From Cellvibrio mixtus subsp. mixtus J3-8 (GTDB taxonomy: Bacteria; Pseudomonadota; Gammaproteobacteria; Pseudomonadales; Cellvibrionaceae): a stretch of 64,000 bases of DNA. The stretch is from positions 219,626-283,625 of the forward strand of contig NZ_KN266210.1 in the NCBI RefSeq assembly GCF_000766945.1. The letters run 5' to 3'. Each line of letters begins with the position of its first letter. The stretch's first letter is position 1. The notes beneath the pieces are model-generated. The model searched no databases, was not told where the DNA came from, and saw only the letters and a program-made list of their open reading frames with translations. A program made the translations under genes and the position numbers. Shown here one piece after another: positions 44,887 through 58,733 of this stretch.

Positions 44887-46802
44887 CAACTTCTACTCCA
44901 CCCATCAAGATTCAGCTCATCTTCCTCCACTTCAGAATCCAGGTAGAGCATGTTTTTTGAGTTATTGATAACTAATTTCAAATCATTAACTCCAATCTTT
45001 TCCGATCTTGCTGCCTTTGTTACAGTAACTTGTGTCTTTCTTCTAGCATTTCTTGCATGGAGTTTGTCACGCTCTTGCGACAATTTAACCCTTGCCCTCT
45101 GAAGATCAAGGTTATCTAACTTCGATTTACCTAAATTTTTAGCCTCCGCCTTAATTTTATTGTGCTCAAACTCAGAAATTCCTGACGCATATGAATAATT
45201 TTCGCAATTAACCTTCAAATATATTTTATTCACCTGATCCAAAACCAATATATATCCGATGTCAAAGGGGTTACATTTTACTGTTACAGTTCCAGGCCCA
45301 TCTCGTCTGTACATATCTTTTAAAATGGATGAATTGTAATCCATTCCAAAAATTCTAATTCCAGTTTTGCTTAATTCACGGGAATGAGTGGCCATTAAAA
45401 TTGGAGTCAGATCCATTTCATCTTCTAAAGGTACAGGAAACTGTTCCTCCGATTTTTTCCATAATTCATTTGGAGTCATGCCAGATTCTTCTATTGGCAA
45501 GCCATGATATATTTCTGTAAGCCAAGTAGTAAAATAGCGTTTGAATTCTGAAAATGTCATTTTAGCTTCTTGGCGTGCATCATATCCGTCACCACTTTTT
45601 CCCTGCTTTCGTACCACTCCAGGTAGATCATCAATCACCAATGAGTTTACAATTCCGAAAAAGCGCTCAATACGACTTTTATAGTTTCCTTTTCTAACAG
45701 GGCAGTACTGAAAAATTGAACCAACCTCATCAGCAACAGCGATAAAATTTTTTCCCCAGAACTCATTTCCATTATCTGTTACAAGCGTTGTTGGAATTCC
45801 ATGCGCAGGCCAAACTGAGTCGCAACCTATAGCATTCAAAAAAGATTCTTTTGGTAAAAAAGCATTCATGCATGCCATGCATACTGCCGCGAAAGAAGGC
45901 TTTTCGAAAGAGAGCTGATAACCGAGCACCATATGTGAATAATGGTCAATTAACACAGTTATGTTTGGTCTTCCAAGCAGGGTTTTATGGTCATCATGGA
46001 GAACATGAATGTCGAGGAGCGTATGATCCATCTCAACTCGTTCCAAAATTCGATTAGTTTCAATAGCACTTACTGCACCGCTGAGTTCCGCCTTAAAGGC
46101 TCGTGCGCCTTGTCGTGCTTTTTGCTTGTTATGATATAGCCCAGCCATAACACGCTTTTGAATTGTCAGATACGAGGGAGCTTCAAGAGGATTTTGAGGG
46201 TTATCTATATTATGCGCGATTATTTTATCTTCAATATTACGAACAATAGACGCCATAGTAGGTTGGCTTAGCTTATAATAACGTTTCGCTTCCGATTGAA
46301 TTATTGCCAGAACTTTTGCATCAATTTTTGGAGAACAACAACCTTTAAATCGATGTTTTGGATAAAGCCCTCTTAACTTTTGACCCGCATCGATAAAATT
46401 TTTATACCAATTACGAACAGACTGCCAATGTGGTGGATCCTCATCAAGCTCAGTAGCCATTTCGCGTATTATTATTTCTGCACTTTTTGCAGTTATTTTA
46501 TTTATTCCTTTTTCCTTTAATCTTTTTATATAAAGATACTTCCGATTGGTCTCACGCTGTTCCTTTTCCGTTAAGTCAAAAAATTTAAGCTCCCCATGAT
46601 CACGAGATTCAGCCAAAAATCTCACCTCACCAGAATCATACATTTCTCGAAGGCTTGTTTTATTTAACCTTTCCGTCGTGCCATCAGAAATATCCGCTAC
46701 GATGATTTCATTTTTTCCTACTTGCCTAATGATGGCACGGTGACAAGAGCCTTCTTTAACAAACTCGACAATTACACCATCAATCCAAAGATCCACTGAC
46801 AT
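44886..46802 (-). CDS. tnsB: TnsB, DDE transposase
   Basis: A 638-residue transposase of the Mu/Tn7 type with an N-terminal DNA-binding part, an rve catalytic core and a C-terminal beta-barrel and tail. The DDE residues are Asp259 (VEMDH), Asp343 (VTDNG) and Glu379 (SRIERF); the spacing between the last two is 35 residues, as expected. TnsB binds the end repeats and makes the 3' cuts and joins. GGAGGTGAGG precedes the ATG. It overlaps tnsA by 23 nt. Confidence 0.96.
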   Translation of the reverse strand: MSVDLWIDGVIVEFVKEGSCHRAIIRQVGKNEIIVADISDGTTERLNKTSLREMYDSGEVRFLAESRDHGELKFFDLTEKEQRETNRKYLYIKRLKEKGINKITAKSAEIIIREMATELDEDPPHWQSVRNWYKNFIDAGQKLRGLYPKHRFKGCCSPKIDAKVLAIIQSEAKRYYKLSQPTMASIVRNIEDKIIAHNIDNPQNPLEAPSYLTIQKRVMAGLYHNKQKARQGARAFKAELSGAVSAIETNRILERVEMDHTLLDIHVLHDDHKTLLGRPNITVLIDHYSHMVLGYQLSFEKPSFAAVCMACMNAFLPKESFLNAIGCDSVWPAHGIPTTLVTDNGNEFWGKNFIAVADEVGSIFQYCPVRKGNYKSRIERFFGIVNSLVIDDLPGVVRKQGKSGDGYDARQEAKMTFSEFKRYFTTWLTEIYHGLPIEESGMTPNELWKKSEEQFPVPLEDEMDLTPILMATHSRELSKTGIRIFGMDYNSSILKDMYRRDGPGTVTVKCNPFDIGYILVLDQVNKIYLKVNCENYSYASGISEFEHNKIKAEAKNLGKSKLDNLDLQRARVKLSQERDKLHARNARRKTQVTVTKAARSEKIGVNDLKLVINNSKNMLYLDSEVEEDELNLDGWSRS

Positions 46803-47418
46803 GAAACCTCACCTCCGTCGCCATAGTTAGATGCTCGGTCTTCATATCAAATTGCAAATACCCAAGCGCGAGCCATGAATATATTTCTCTCAATTGAACT
46901 CGATCTTCCAACTTACTAATAAGATGAGATAAAGGCATTGAAATGTTTATTCCCTTAGCACACTCATGAAGATTTCTCATATTCAATAAAGGGCGTTTTT
47001 TGTACTGATACAACTTCTCATAATTGGACAATAAAGGTTGCTCATATATATCTACCTCATCAACAACTAGAAACGTTATACCGGTACCTTGGAGAGCTGA
47101 TTCAAAGCATGAAAATATATATTGGTAATGGTCAGAAGAGGCGAATCGAGCAGGCTTTACTTCAACATAGCTACGACTGCCAGAAACATAAAGAACTTCA
47201 AAATCCGGAGTGTAGGTAATGTCTTCATCCTGAATTTTGAATGTTTTGGGTTGAGGGGAATATGCACAGATGCCGGGGTCAAACTCCAAATGCAGGCAAT
47301 ATTTTGATTCAAGGAGGGATTCAACAAGGATAGTTTTCCCTCCATTTGACTTAATAGAGGGAAAACGGACGATATTTTTTACAGCTGACTTTTTGAGTTT
47401 GCGCGCAGGACTGGTCAT
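46780..47418 (-). CDS. tnsA: TnsA, endonuclease subunit of the transposase
   Basis: About 212 residues from the ATG at 47418; an upstream in-frame TTG at 47448 is less likely. The restriction-like core is VESLLESKY (Glu37), YTPDF (Asp72) and VEVKP (Glu86-x-Lys88), that is PD-(D/E)xK. The C-terminal domain follows (LRQEI-like REIYSWLALGYL). TnsA cuts the 5' ends so that the element moves by cut and paste. It is the first gene of the operon; its promoter must lie within or next to the right-end repeats, or transcription comes from parE. Confidence 0.94.
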   Translation of the reverse strand: MTSPARKLKKSAVKNIVRFPSIKSNGGKTILVESLLESKYCLHLEFDPGICAYSPQPKTFKIQDEDITYTPDFEVLYVSGSRSYVEVKPARFASSDHYQYIFSCFESALQGTGITFLVVDEVDIYEQPLLSNYEKLYQYKKRPLLNMRNLHECAKGINISMPLSHLISKLEDRVQLREIYSWLALGYLQFDMKTEHLTMATEVRFHVSGSLD

Positions 47419-47460
47419 TAAAGTACATCCAGAACCGATACTGCTCAAATAATAACCTAA

Positions 47461-47529
47461 TTTATAACTTTATCATTAAAATTTTATAAACTTCTCCTAT
47501 AAATTTATAAACTTTTGATTAAATTCACA
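47461..47529. repeat. Right end of the transposon: three packed end repeats
   Basis: Read inward from 47529 on the minus strand: 47504-47523 (TTTAATCAAAAGTTTATAAA, 3 mismatches to the left-end repeat), 47482-47500 (partial) and 47461-47480 (diverged). The copies are almost contiguous, as in Tn7R, whereas the left-end copies are spaced. Confidence 0.88.
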
Positions 47530-50009
<2,480 letters not shown>

Positions 50010-50018
50010 GAATATGAA

Positions 50019-50801
50019 TTAATAACCGGCGGATTTGTAATCAATGACGTATTGCTTACCGGTAACGCGAGCAATACCGGTAGAAAAACTGCCATCATTA
50101 TTTAATTCAAACCAACGATAACCAGGCATTAATGTATCCACCGTAAAATCTTCACATTTAGGCTTGAATTGCACACAGGTTGATGGCGTAGCCAGCAATT
50201 CAACGCCGTTACGCTTCAATTGGAATTCCTGATGCACATGTCCCCAGCTAATAATTTTTACATTCGAATGGGCATCAGTGAGTTGGAACAGCGCATCAGC
50301 ATTGCGCACAACGTATTGGTCAATCCAGGCGCTACCGACAGGCACTAACTGGTGATGCAGGGAAACGACAATATGTTTATCAGGATGGGATTCAAGGATG
50401 TGCTCGAGAAAATCCAGTTCACTCGCCGCCAATTGGCCATAGACCTGACCGGGTACACTGGAGTCCAACAATACCACCAACCAATTTCCCAATTCTACGA
50501 GACGCCCTTGCACACCGAGAAAGTCCTGGCTGGATTCCATAATATCGGCAGCATCATGATTGCCCGCCAACCAGCTTAATGGTTGGGCAAAGTAGCGGCG
50601 CACAATTTGTTCGTAGCGGACATAACAATCAATATGGCCAGCACTGGCCACATCGCCTGTACATAGCAAATGATCAAAAGAAGGCTCGGCCTGTTGGATC
50701 AGCTGTAACACATCCTCAAGGCTCTGGTCGGTATCTAGTCCCAACAAGGTCTCACTTTTCCGTGGACCCAGATGGCAGTCGGTGATCTGAATCAGACGCA
50801 C
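50019..50801 (-). CDS. cpdA: 3',5'-cyclic-AMP phosphodiesterase CpdA
   Basis: A 260-residue calcineurin-like phosphoesterase with the five metal motifs: QITDCHLG (DxH), LLCTGDVAS, LAGNHDAAD, VSLHHQLVP and WGHVHQE. CpdA lowers cAMP in the cytoplasm. It lies 9 nt before yqiA, so the two are likely cotranscribed. Confidence 0.93.
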   Translation of the reverse strand: MRLIQITDCHLGPRKSETLLGLDTDQSLEDVLQLIQQAEPSFDHLLCTGDVASAGHIDCYVRYEQIVRRYFAQPLSWLAGNHDAADIMESSQDFLGVQGRLVELGNWLVVLLDSSVPGQVYGQLAASELDFLEHILESHPDKHIVVSLHHQLVPVGSAWIDQYVVRNADALFQLTDAHSNVKIISWGHVHQEFQLKRNGVELLATPSTCVQFKPKCEDFTVDTLMPGYRWFELNNDGSFSTGIARVTGKQYVIDYKSAGY

Positions 50802-51080
50802 TGGTAATTCTCGTTCCCGGTATAGTTGAATCTGGTTGATATTTTTTTGTTATTGATTGCGGGTATCCATCCCGTCTTTTCGTGGCCTGAGGTGTCAGAA
50901 TGGATAAATATCAATCGCAACGATATACGCTAAACACAGTTTACGCCACCCTGCGACCTCGCAAAAACGGGCATTCGTGGTTAAAACATGTAAATTTTGT
51001 GAAAAGGGTATAAATGCAAATGTGAATAATCTGCCCGGGATTTATGAAAGGAAATATTTACGCACAAGAATTAAGCAGTT

Positions 51081-51569
51081 CTAAAACGGGAAACGGGCAT
51101 CCGGTGCAAATCCATGCTCAATACAGACATTGAGCCATTCACCTAAAAAACGATTGAGTTGATACTTCTCATCGCTTTGGTACATGGCCTGGTTAGGGTA
51201 CTCATAACGGGGGCGCAAACGTTTGTGCCCTTGCCATGCGAGGACCTCTGCCAGTTTTGCGTCGTGATACATGCGCAAGGTTAACTTTGGCATAGCAAGC
51301 CATTCGGAACTGATACCGACTGATGTACGACTCAATTCCAATGTAGTGGTATAGGGTGATCTTTCCAACACCCGTAACAGGTGCAACCACTGCTGATCGC
51401 CACGAGCCACCATAAAACGAAATTCGTTTTGGGTTTTATCGGCGGCCAGTTTCATCAACCGCGCATAGTTAGCCTCACACTCCGCCATCTGCAAAGGCAG
51501 GTCCACCTTATAACGCTCTTTATAGGTCACGTAGTCAGGTTGAGGTTTATTAACGCGCAGTGTGAACAT
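51081..51569 (-). CDS. yqiB: YqiB / DUF1249 family protein
   Basis: A 162-residue protein of the DUF1249 family (YKVDLPLQMAECEANYARL, then LSRTSVGISSEWL and MYHDAKLAEVLAWQG). The function is not known. It keeps the conserved position between nudF and cpdA, although it is separated from cpdA by 280 nt. That gap may hold a separate cpdA promoter. Confidence 0.88.
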   Translation of the reverse strand: MFTLRVNKPQPDYVTYKERYKVDLPLQMAECEANYARLMKLAADKTQNEFRFMVARGDQQWLHLLRVLERSPYTTTLELSRTSVGISSEWLAMPKLTLRMYHDAKLAEVLAWQGHKRLRPRYEYPNQAMYQSDEKYQLNRFLGEWLNVCIEHGFAPDARFPF

Positions 51570-51675
51570 AGATACCCGTTGGGATTGGTTAAGCCGGAAA
51601 AAGATGCTGTGTTTGTTATCGCTTACGCAGAGTGTTAGCCAGACTCACAACCAAGTCAATGGGTGAAAAAATTTA

Positions 51676-52290
51676 TTACGTTGTTGCGCGCAAGCGGCTA
51701 CGATTTAACTGTAACCATTGCAAACAAATCAATGCAGCGGCGTTATTAAATGCACCGCTATATAATCCGGCAAACACTTCATGTGCTGCGAACACGTGCA
51801 CGCGAATATCTTCACCTTCTTCCGGCAAACCATAAACGCCACCTGCCTGGCTCAAATCACAGAGCCCGCAATACAAATGTAATTTCTCATCACAACCACC
51901 GGGGCTGGATAAATAATTGCAAATATATTCCAACGCATAAGGTTCTACATTGGCTTCTTCCCTGAGTTCACGACGTGCAACATCTTCCGGCAATTCGCCC
52001 TCTTCCAACATACCGGCAACAACTTCATAACACCAGGGACCATTAGGTTCAGCAAGCGCACCTACACGAAATTGCTCCACAATACCAATCAAATCCCGAT
52101 GTGGATCATAAAGCACAACGGCTACTGCTTCACCGCGCACAAATAATTCACGCCCAATCTCTCCACTCCACTCACCGTTAAATAATTTGTGGCGAAGAAA
52201 TAATTTTTCAACACGAAAAAAACGTTTATACATTTCTTCGCGGCGAATAATTTCTACATCGGTATTGGTGAATTGGGGTTTCTCGATCAT
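51676..52290 (-). CDS. nudF: ADP-ribose pyrophosphatase
   Basis: A 204-residue Nudix hydrolase that cuts ADP-ribose to AMP and ribose 5-phosphate. The Nudix box is GMLEEGELPEDVARRELREE, and the NudF-type N-terminal dimerisation domain (LFLRHKLFNGEWSGE) is present. It is first in the nudF-yqiB-cpdA-yqiA-parE order. It starts with ATG at 52290. Confidence 0.92.
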   Translation of the reverse strand: MIEKPQFTNTDVEIIRREEMYKRFFRVEKLFLRHKLFNGEWSGEIGRELFVRGEAVAVVLYDPHRDLIGIVEQFRVGALAEPNGPWCYEVVAGMLEEGELPEDVARRELREEANVEPYALEYICNYLSSPGGCDEKLHLYCGLCDLSQAGGVYGLPEEGEDIRVHVFAAHEVFAGLYSGAFNNAAALICLQWLQLNRSRLRATT

Positions 52291-52309
52291 GGTAAGTCCT
52301 GTTGAATAC

Positions 52310-52456
52310 CCCCGCCCCTTTCGTCAAAGGGGCGGGGAGTTTAGATAGGCGAATTTAGATATGACTTTGCAACGTAAAAATTACATTATTAAACGATGCC
52401 AATAATACCGAAGGGAGATATTCCCCTTTGGAAACAGGTGCGCAACCAAAGGGGAA
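52310..52456. other. Two inverted repeats between thiC and nudF
   Basis: A 12-bp GC-rich stem (52310-52321 with 52326-52337) and an 11-bp inverted repeat (52421-52431 with 52446-52456), both after thiC. They probably end thiC transcription or protect its 3' end; neither has a proper minus-strand T run. Confidence 0.5.
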
Positions 52457-52463
52457 AAAATGA

Positions 52464-55258
<2,795 letters not shown>

Positions 55259-55329
55259 GGAATTTCCGCAATAAAAAAGACACGGAAACAGAGAAAAACG
55301 CCAGACAGGCCAGATGGGTTGTATGGAGA

Positions 55330-55415
55330 ATCTCGTTCCCTACGCCGGTACTAACCGGATCAGGTCGACGGGTATATCTCAGCCAATACACATGCATCAG
55401 CACCCCGACAAGAAA
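55330..55415 (-). promoter_or_regulatory. TPP (THI-box) riboswitch
   Basis: On the minus strand the conserved parts appear in order: GGGGTGC, CTGAGA, ACCCGTCGACCTGATC, CCGGTTAGTACCGGCG and TAGGGAA. It is about 70 nt upstream of thiD and is expected to lower thiD-thiC expression when TPP binds. Confidence 0.95.
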
Positions 55416-55863
55416 GTGGGCAGTCTATTGGAGTTGCCAGGGAGAGTAAAGCTAATGGCCTGATCCAGCCCGGATGATTCATCAGTTACAACCCCTGACA
55501 TTTTTTTGCATCCTGAATCTATATGATGCCCGTCCGGGTCTAACGACAGGTAGCCGCTCCTGGTTTAATCGTGACGGTTGATGGCAAAAGCCGCCGCGCC
55601 CGGATATGAATGTGGGTATAGAAAGGTAAAGTAACGTTGAGGCTTACATTTGTAACTTCACCGCAACGGCGCCAAACCTTACTCTTTACCCAAAATGAAC
55701 TTACGTTCACCGCTCGACCCGAAACCGTCAAGCAGCTACACTCCACGCTCACCTGAAACCATGAATTAACAAGCTGCGCCCCATATCGTTCCAGGGGGTG
55801 ACAGTTAGCCGGAATATCCGGTAGCGAACTGGAATTCTTAACACTGGACTTTTGGATACCCCT
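55416..55863. other. Intergenic region upstream of tolC
   Basis: About 450 nt that should hold the divergent thiD and tolC promoters. A 70-codon minus-strand frame at 55540-55752 has no family features and is not called. No other element is recognised. Confidence 0.4.
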
Positions 55864-57228
55864 ATGAAAAAGACCAAGCTTTACCTGCTCGTCAGCCTGT
55901 TTTCCCTAACTCCTTTTACCGCGCACGCCAATAGTCTGTTCGATGTTTACGAACTGGCCCTGCAAAATGATGCTCAATTAAAAGCCGATAAAGCCAAATA
56001 CGAAGCTGGCTTGCAGAATAAAACGATTAGTCGTGCCGGCTTGTTGCCGCAAATTAATGCCGCTTACGAAGCTAGAAAAGAAGATAGTGAGACCACCAAT
56101 AATCGCACCAACGTTACAACAAAGGATGACTACGACTCTAAAGGCTGGAGAATTTCGCTTAACCAGCCGCTGTTTAACATGGCCTCCTGGTTTACTTATA
56201 AACAGGGTGTGAAATTGAGCGAGCAAGCAGAAGCGCAGTTTGGAGCGGATCAGCAGAGCCTGATTGTTCGCGTAGCGGAAGCTTACTTCAATGTATTACG
56301 TTCCATCGAAACGCTGGAAGCCACCATTGCAGAAGAAAAAGCATTGTCCAAGCAGCTTGAACAAACCAAACAACGCTTTGAAGTAGGTTTGACTGCGATT
56401 ACCGAAGTTCACGAAGCACAAGCTGCTTTTGATAGTGCCCGTGCAGCCACATTGGAAGCGCGCGGCAATCTGGGCATTAGTTACGAAGCATTGGAAGTAC
56501 TGACCGGCAAACCGGAAGATAAAGTTGCACCATTGTCAGCCAAGTTTCCGGTAATAAACCCGGAACCTGCCAACCGTGCCAATTGGGTTGAGTTTGCATT
56601 AACCAATAACTACAACCTCAAGGCATCGAAGCTTCAGGCAGATGCCTCTTTGCAAAATGCCAGAGCTAATAGATCCAATCATTTACCAACCGTGGGTGCA
56701 TCATTGGGATATTCCGACAATGATACCGATGGCACCAGAAGCAGTGGCCTTGTTGATAGTACAACCGATGGCAGCTCGGTAACCATTTCAGTTGATGTAC
56801 CCATTTTCAGTGGTGGAGCAACTACTGGCCGTAGCCGTCAGGCGTACGCGCAATACACACAAGCACAAGAGTTGTATAACAGCACTCAACGCAATGTAAT
56901 TCAAAATACCCGTGCACTGCACTTATCTGTTGAAACTGATGTAGCATCCGTACAAGCACGTAAACAGGCGATTGTTTCCAACCAATCTGCGTTGGAAGCT
57001 ACCCAATCGGGTTATGAAGTAGGAACGCGTAACCTGGTAGAAGTATTGCTTTCACAACGCAACCTTTATCAAGCGCGCCGCGATTATTCCAATGCATTGT
57101 TTGATTATGTAATTGACACCATCAAACTGCGCGAAGTAGCCGGCATGTTAACGCCAGCTGATGTACAGGAAATTGATAAATGGTTATTGGATGACTCACT
57201 GGTGAGCCGCCAGCAATACGAAAACTAA
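55864..57228 (+). CDS. tolC: TolC outer-membrane efflux channel
   Basis: A 454-residue protein with a signal peptide (MKKTKLYLLVSLFSLTPFTA, cleavage after AHA). It has two related halves of long alpha-helical hairpins, each with an outer-membrane beta segment, as in TolC. Typical stretches are SLFDVYELALQNDAQLKA, SLNQPLFN, and VDVPIFSGGATTGR. It forms the trimeric exit duct for multidrug pumps and type I secretion. The start is the ATG at 55864; an ATG at 55852 is four codons upstream. No pump genes are adjacent. Confidence 0.94.
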   Translation: MKKTKLYLLVSLFSLTPFTAHANSLFDVYELALQNDAQLKADKAKYEAGLQNKTISRAGLLPQINAAYEARKEDSETTNNRTNVTTKDDYDSKGWRISLNQPLFNMASWFTYKQGVKLSEQAEAQFGADQQSLIVRVAEAYFNVLRSIETLEATIAEEKALSKQLEQTKQRFEVGLTAITEVHEAQAAFDSARAATLEARGNLGISYEALEVLTGKPEDKVAPLSAKFPVINPEPANRANWVEFALTNNYNLKASKLQADASLQNARANRSNHLPTVGASLGYSDNDTDGTRSSGLVDSTTDGSSVTISVDVPIFSGGATTGRSRQAYAQYTQAQELYNSTQRNVIQNTRALHLSVETDVASVQARKQAIVSNQSALEATQSGYEVGTRNLVEVLLSQRNLYQARRDYSNALFDYVIDTIKLREVAGMLTPADVQEIDKWLLDDSLVSRQQYEN

Positions 57229-57252
57229 TATCAATAATTGAATTAGTGAAAA

Positions 57253-57280
57253 AAAATGCCGGGCCAGTTCCCGGCATTTT
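57253..57280 (+). terminator. Intrinsic terminator after tolC
   Basis: A perfect 11-bp GC-rich stem (57253-57263 with 57270-57280) with a T run, 24 nt after the stop. Confidence 0.9.
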
Positions 57281-57698
57281 TATTGATAAGGATTTATTTC
57301 AACATGCCAATACGTTTGCTTTCGAATCAACAATCCAAATACGAGCAATACAACCCTCACAGTGCAAGCTCATCTGGCGGCAAAAAAATATGTAGATGTT
57401 ATCGGAAATTTTTTATTTACCAATAAAAAAATAGGGCCACATTCAAAAAAGATGACATATCAATCATCAACACAACATCTACCAATTCACAAAAATATAA
57501 TTTTTCATCCAACCAAAATGTTAATAGAACCAGAAAATACGTATAGTCATTTTGCTTTTCGCAGTACCCAAGAGCACTAATAACTATAAAAAAGTCTGTA
57601 ACTGTTTCTCTGGAAAGCTGTAGTTCCCCTGAAAATCCAGACTTATCGTTTCGGTCAATCCGTCCATTTATTTCCCATAACTTGACGAGATTGTAATT
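57281..57698. other. Upstream region of the pectate lyase gene
   Basis: About 420 AT-rich nt. It should carry the lyase promoter. A 72-codon plus-strand frame at 57362-57580 has no coding features and is not called. Confidence 0.35.
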
Positions 57699-58664
57699 AT
57701 GTTAAAAAAAATCGTTATCACCACTGCACTTCTAGGTTGCGCTGCCAGCGCATTTTCTGCATCCAATCGCCCTGAGGGTTATGTCACTATCTGTAAAATT
57801 GGAGAAACCTGTTCAGTAAGCGGTGCAACCAACGTCGCGTTTGGCGCTGCCGATAAATTTGTTTATAAAATTTTAAGCGGCAGTTTTTCTTGCTCTGTTG
57901 CAACCTTCGGTTCAGATCCAAACCCGTCCAAATCCGTAAAAGAATGTTCCATTCCCAAATCAGGTTCCGGTGGAACTACCTCTTCAACACCAGCATCATC
58001 GGCTAGCACCAGCAGTAGCGGTAATAATGGTGGTGGTGGCTCCGGCAGCATCACGGGTGCAACCTGTGGATCCGGCGGTAGCACTGTGAATGTAAGCTCC
58101 ACGATTGTTGTTTCGAGCGGTATTTATGATGGCGGCTGTAAAGTATTTAATGCTACCAGTGCATTAGGTAATGGAAGCCAAAGCGAAGGACAAAAACCGG
58201 TATTCCGTGTAGAAAACGGAGCGACATTGAAAAATGTTGTGCTGGGTAATAATGCGGCCGACGGAATTCATTTTTACAACGGCGGCACCATCGATAATAT
58301 TCGCTGGACTAACGTGGGCGAGGATGCGATGACCATCAAATCTTCCGGTACGGTAAATGTGAAAAATATTTCCGGTTACGATGGTTCGGATAAATTTATC
58401 CAAGTGAATGCAGCATCTACGCTCAATGTTTCCAATTGTGTTGTCGATAGCATGGGGAAGTTCCTTCGTCAAAATGGTGGCACCACATTTAAAATCACTG
58501 TTAATGTGGATCGCTGCCAGATATCCAATATGGGGGAAGGTATTTTCCGCACCGACAGTTCAGCCAGTACCGCAAAAATTACCAATAGCCGCTTGCGTAA
58601 TGCGGGCTCTATTTGTATCGGTAAATGGGCAAGCTGCACCAGTTCAGGTATTACCAATTATTAA
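57699..58664 (+). CDS. Secreted PL3-family pectate lyase with an extra N-terminal module
   Basis: A 321-residue protein. The signal peptide ends near AFSA. An N-terminal Cys-containing module follows (about 22-88, with paired Cys in TICKIGETCSV and SGSFSCSV). A Ser/Gly linker runs at about 89-115. The PL3 parallel beta-helix then follows (IDNIRWTNVGEDAMTIKSSG, GYDGSDKFIQVNA, VVDSMGKFLRQNGG). PL3 enzymes cut polygalacturonate by beta-elimination with Ca2+. The N-terminal module matches no carbohydrate-binding family that I know. It ends at a shared terminator with waaA. Confidence 0.88.
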   Translation: MLKKIVITTALLGCAASAFSASNRPEGYVTICKIGETCSVSGATNVAFGAADKFVYKILSGSFSCSVATFGSDPNPSKSVKECSIPKSGSGGTTSSTPASSASTSSSGNNGGGGSGSITGATCGSGGSTVNVSSTIVVSSGIYDGGCKVFNATSALGNGSQSEGQKPVFRVENGATLKNVVLGNNAADGIHFYNGGTIDNIRWTNVGEDAMTIKSSGTVNVKNISGYDGSDKFIQVNAASTLNVSNCVVDSMGKFLRQNGGTTFKITVNVDRCQISNMGEGIFRTDSSASTAKITNSRLRNAGSICIGKWASCTSSGITNY

Positions 58665-58700
58665 TGGGAGCGAATCCTGATTAATAGACCAACCATAAAA

Positions 58701-58730
58701 AACGCCGGGCTTTTTTACAAGTCCGGCGTT
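58701..58730. terminator. Bidirectional terminator between the pectate lyase gene and waaA
   Basis: A 10-bp GC-rich stem (58701-58710 with 58721-58730, one G-T pair) flanked by an A run before and a T run after, placed between convergent genes. Confidence 0.85.
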
Positions 58731-58733
58731 TTT

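Larger units (their letters stand above)
33900..47529. mobile_element. Tn7-like transposon at the parE stop codon, carrying CBASS and a DAC/2TM-beta module
   Basis: A 13,630-bp element. The termini are inverted: TGTCGATTTAACCGAAAG on the left and TGTGAATTTAATCAAAAG reading in from the right. There are three end repeats on each side and a 5-bp target duplication. It encodes TnsA, TnsB, TnsC and two TniQ-family proteins in one minus-strand operon next to the right end, as in Tn7. The right end abuts parE: the duplication includes its TAG. Cargo occupies the left two thirds. No cas genes, CRISPR array or tnsE were seen. The base composition of the element, especially 42-47.5 kb, is visibly more AT-rich than the flanks, which supports transfer. 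Confidence 0.95.

Noticed and set aside
47419..47448. TTG start for tnsA at 47448
   Set aside because: The ATG at 47418 is a better start codon, and the extra ten residues are not needed for the nuclease fold.
33900..47529. CRISPR-associated (CAST) transposon
   Set aside because: Two TniQ proteins suggested it, but no cas gene, CRISPR repeat array or guide-like repeat was found in the element.
55540..55752. 70-codon minus-strand gene upstream of tolC
   Set aside because: No ribosome site, no family features and an unlikely composition; it is probably a chance frame in a promoter region.
57362..57580. 72-codon gene before the pectate lyase gene
   Set aside because: It starts in an AT-rich promoter region with no ribosome site and no recognisable protein pattern.
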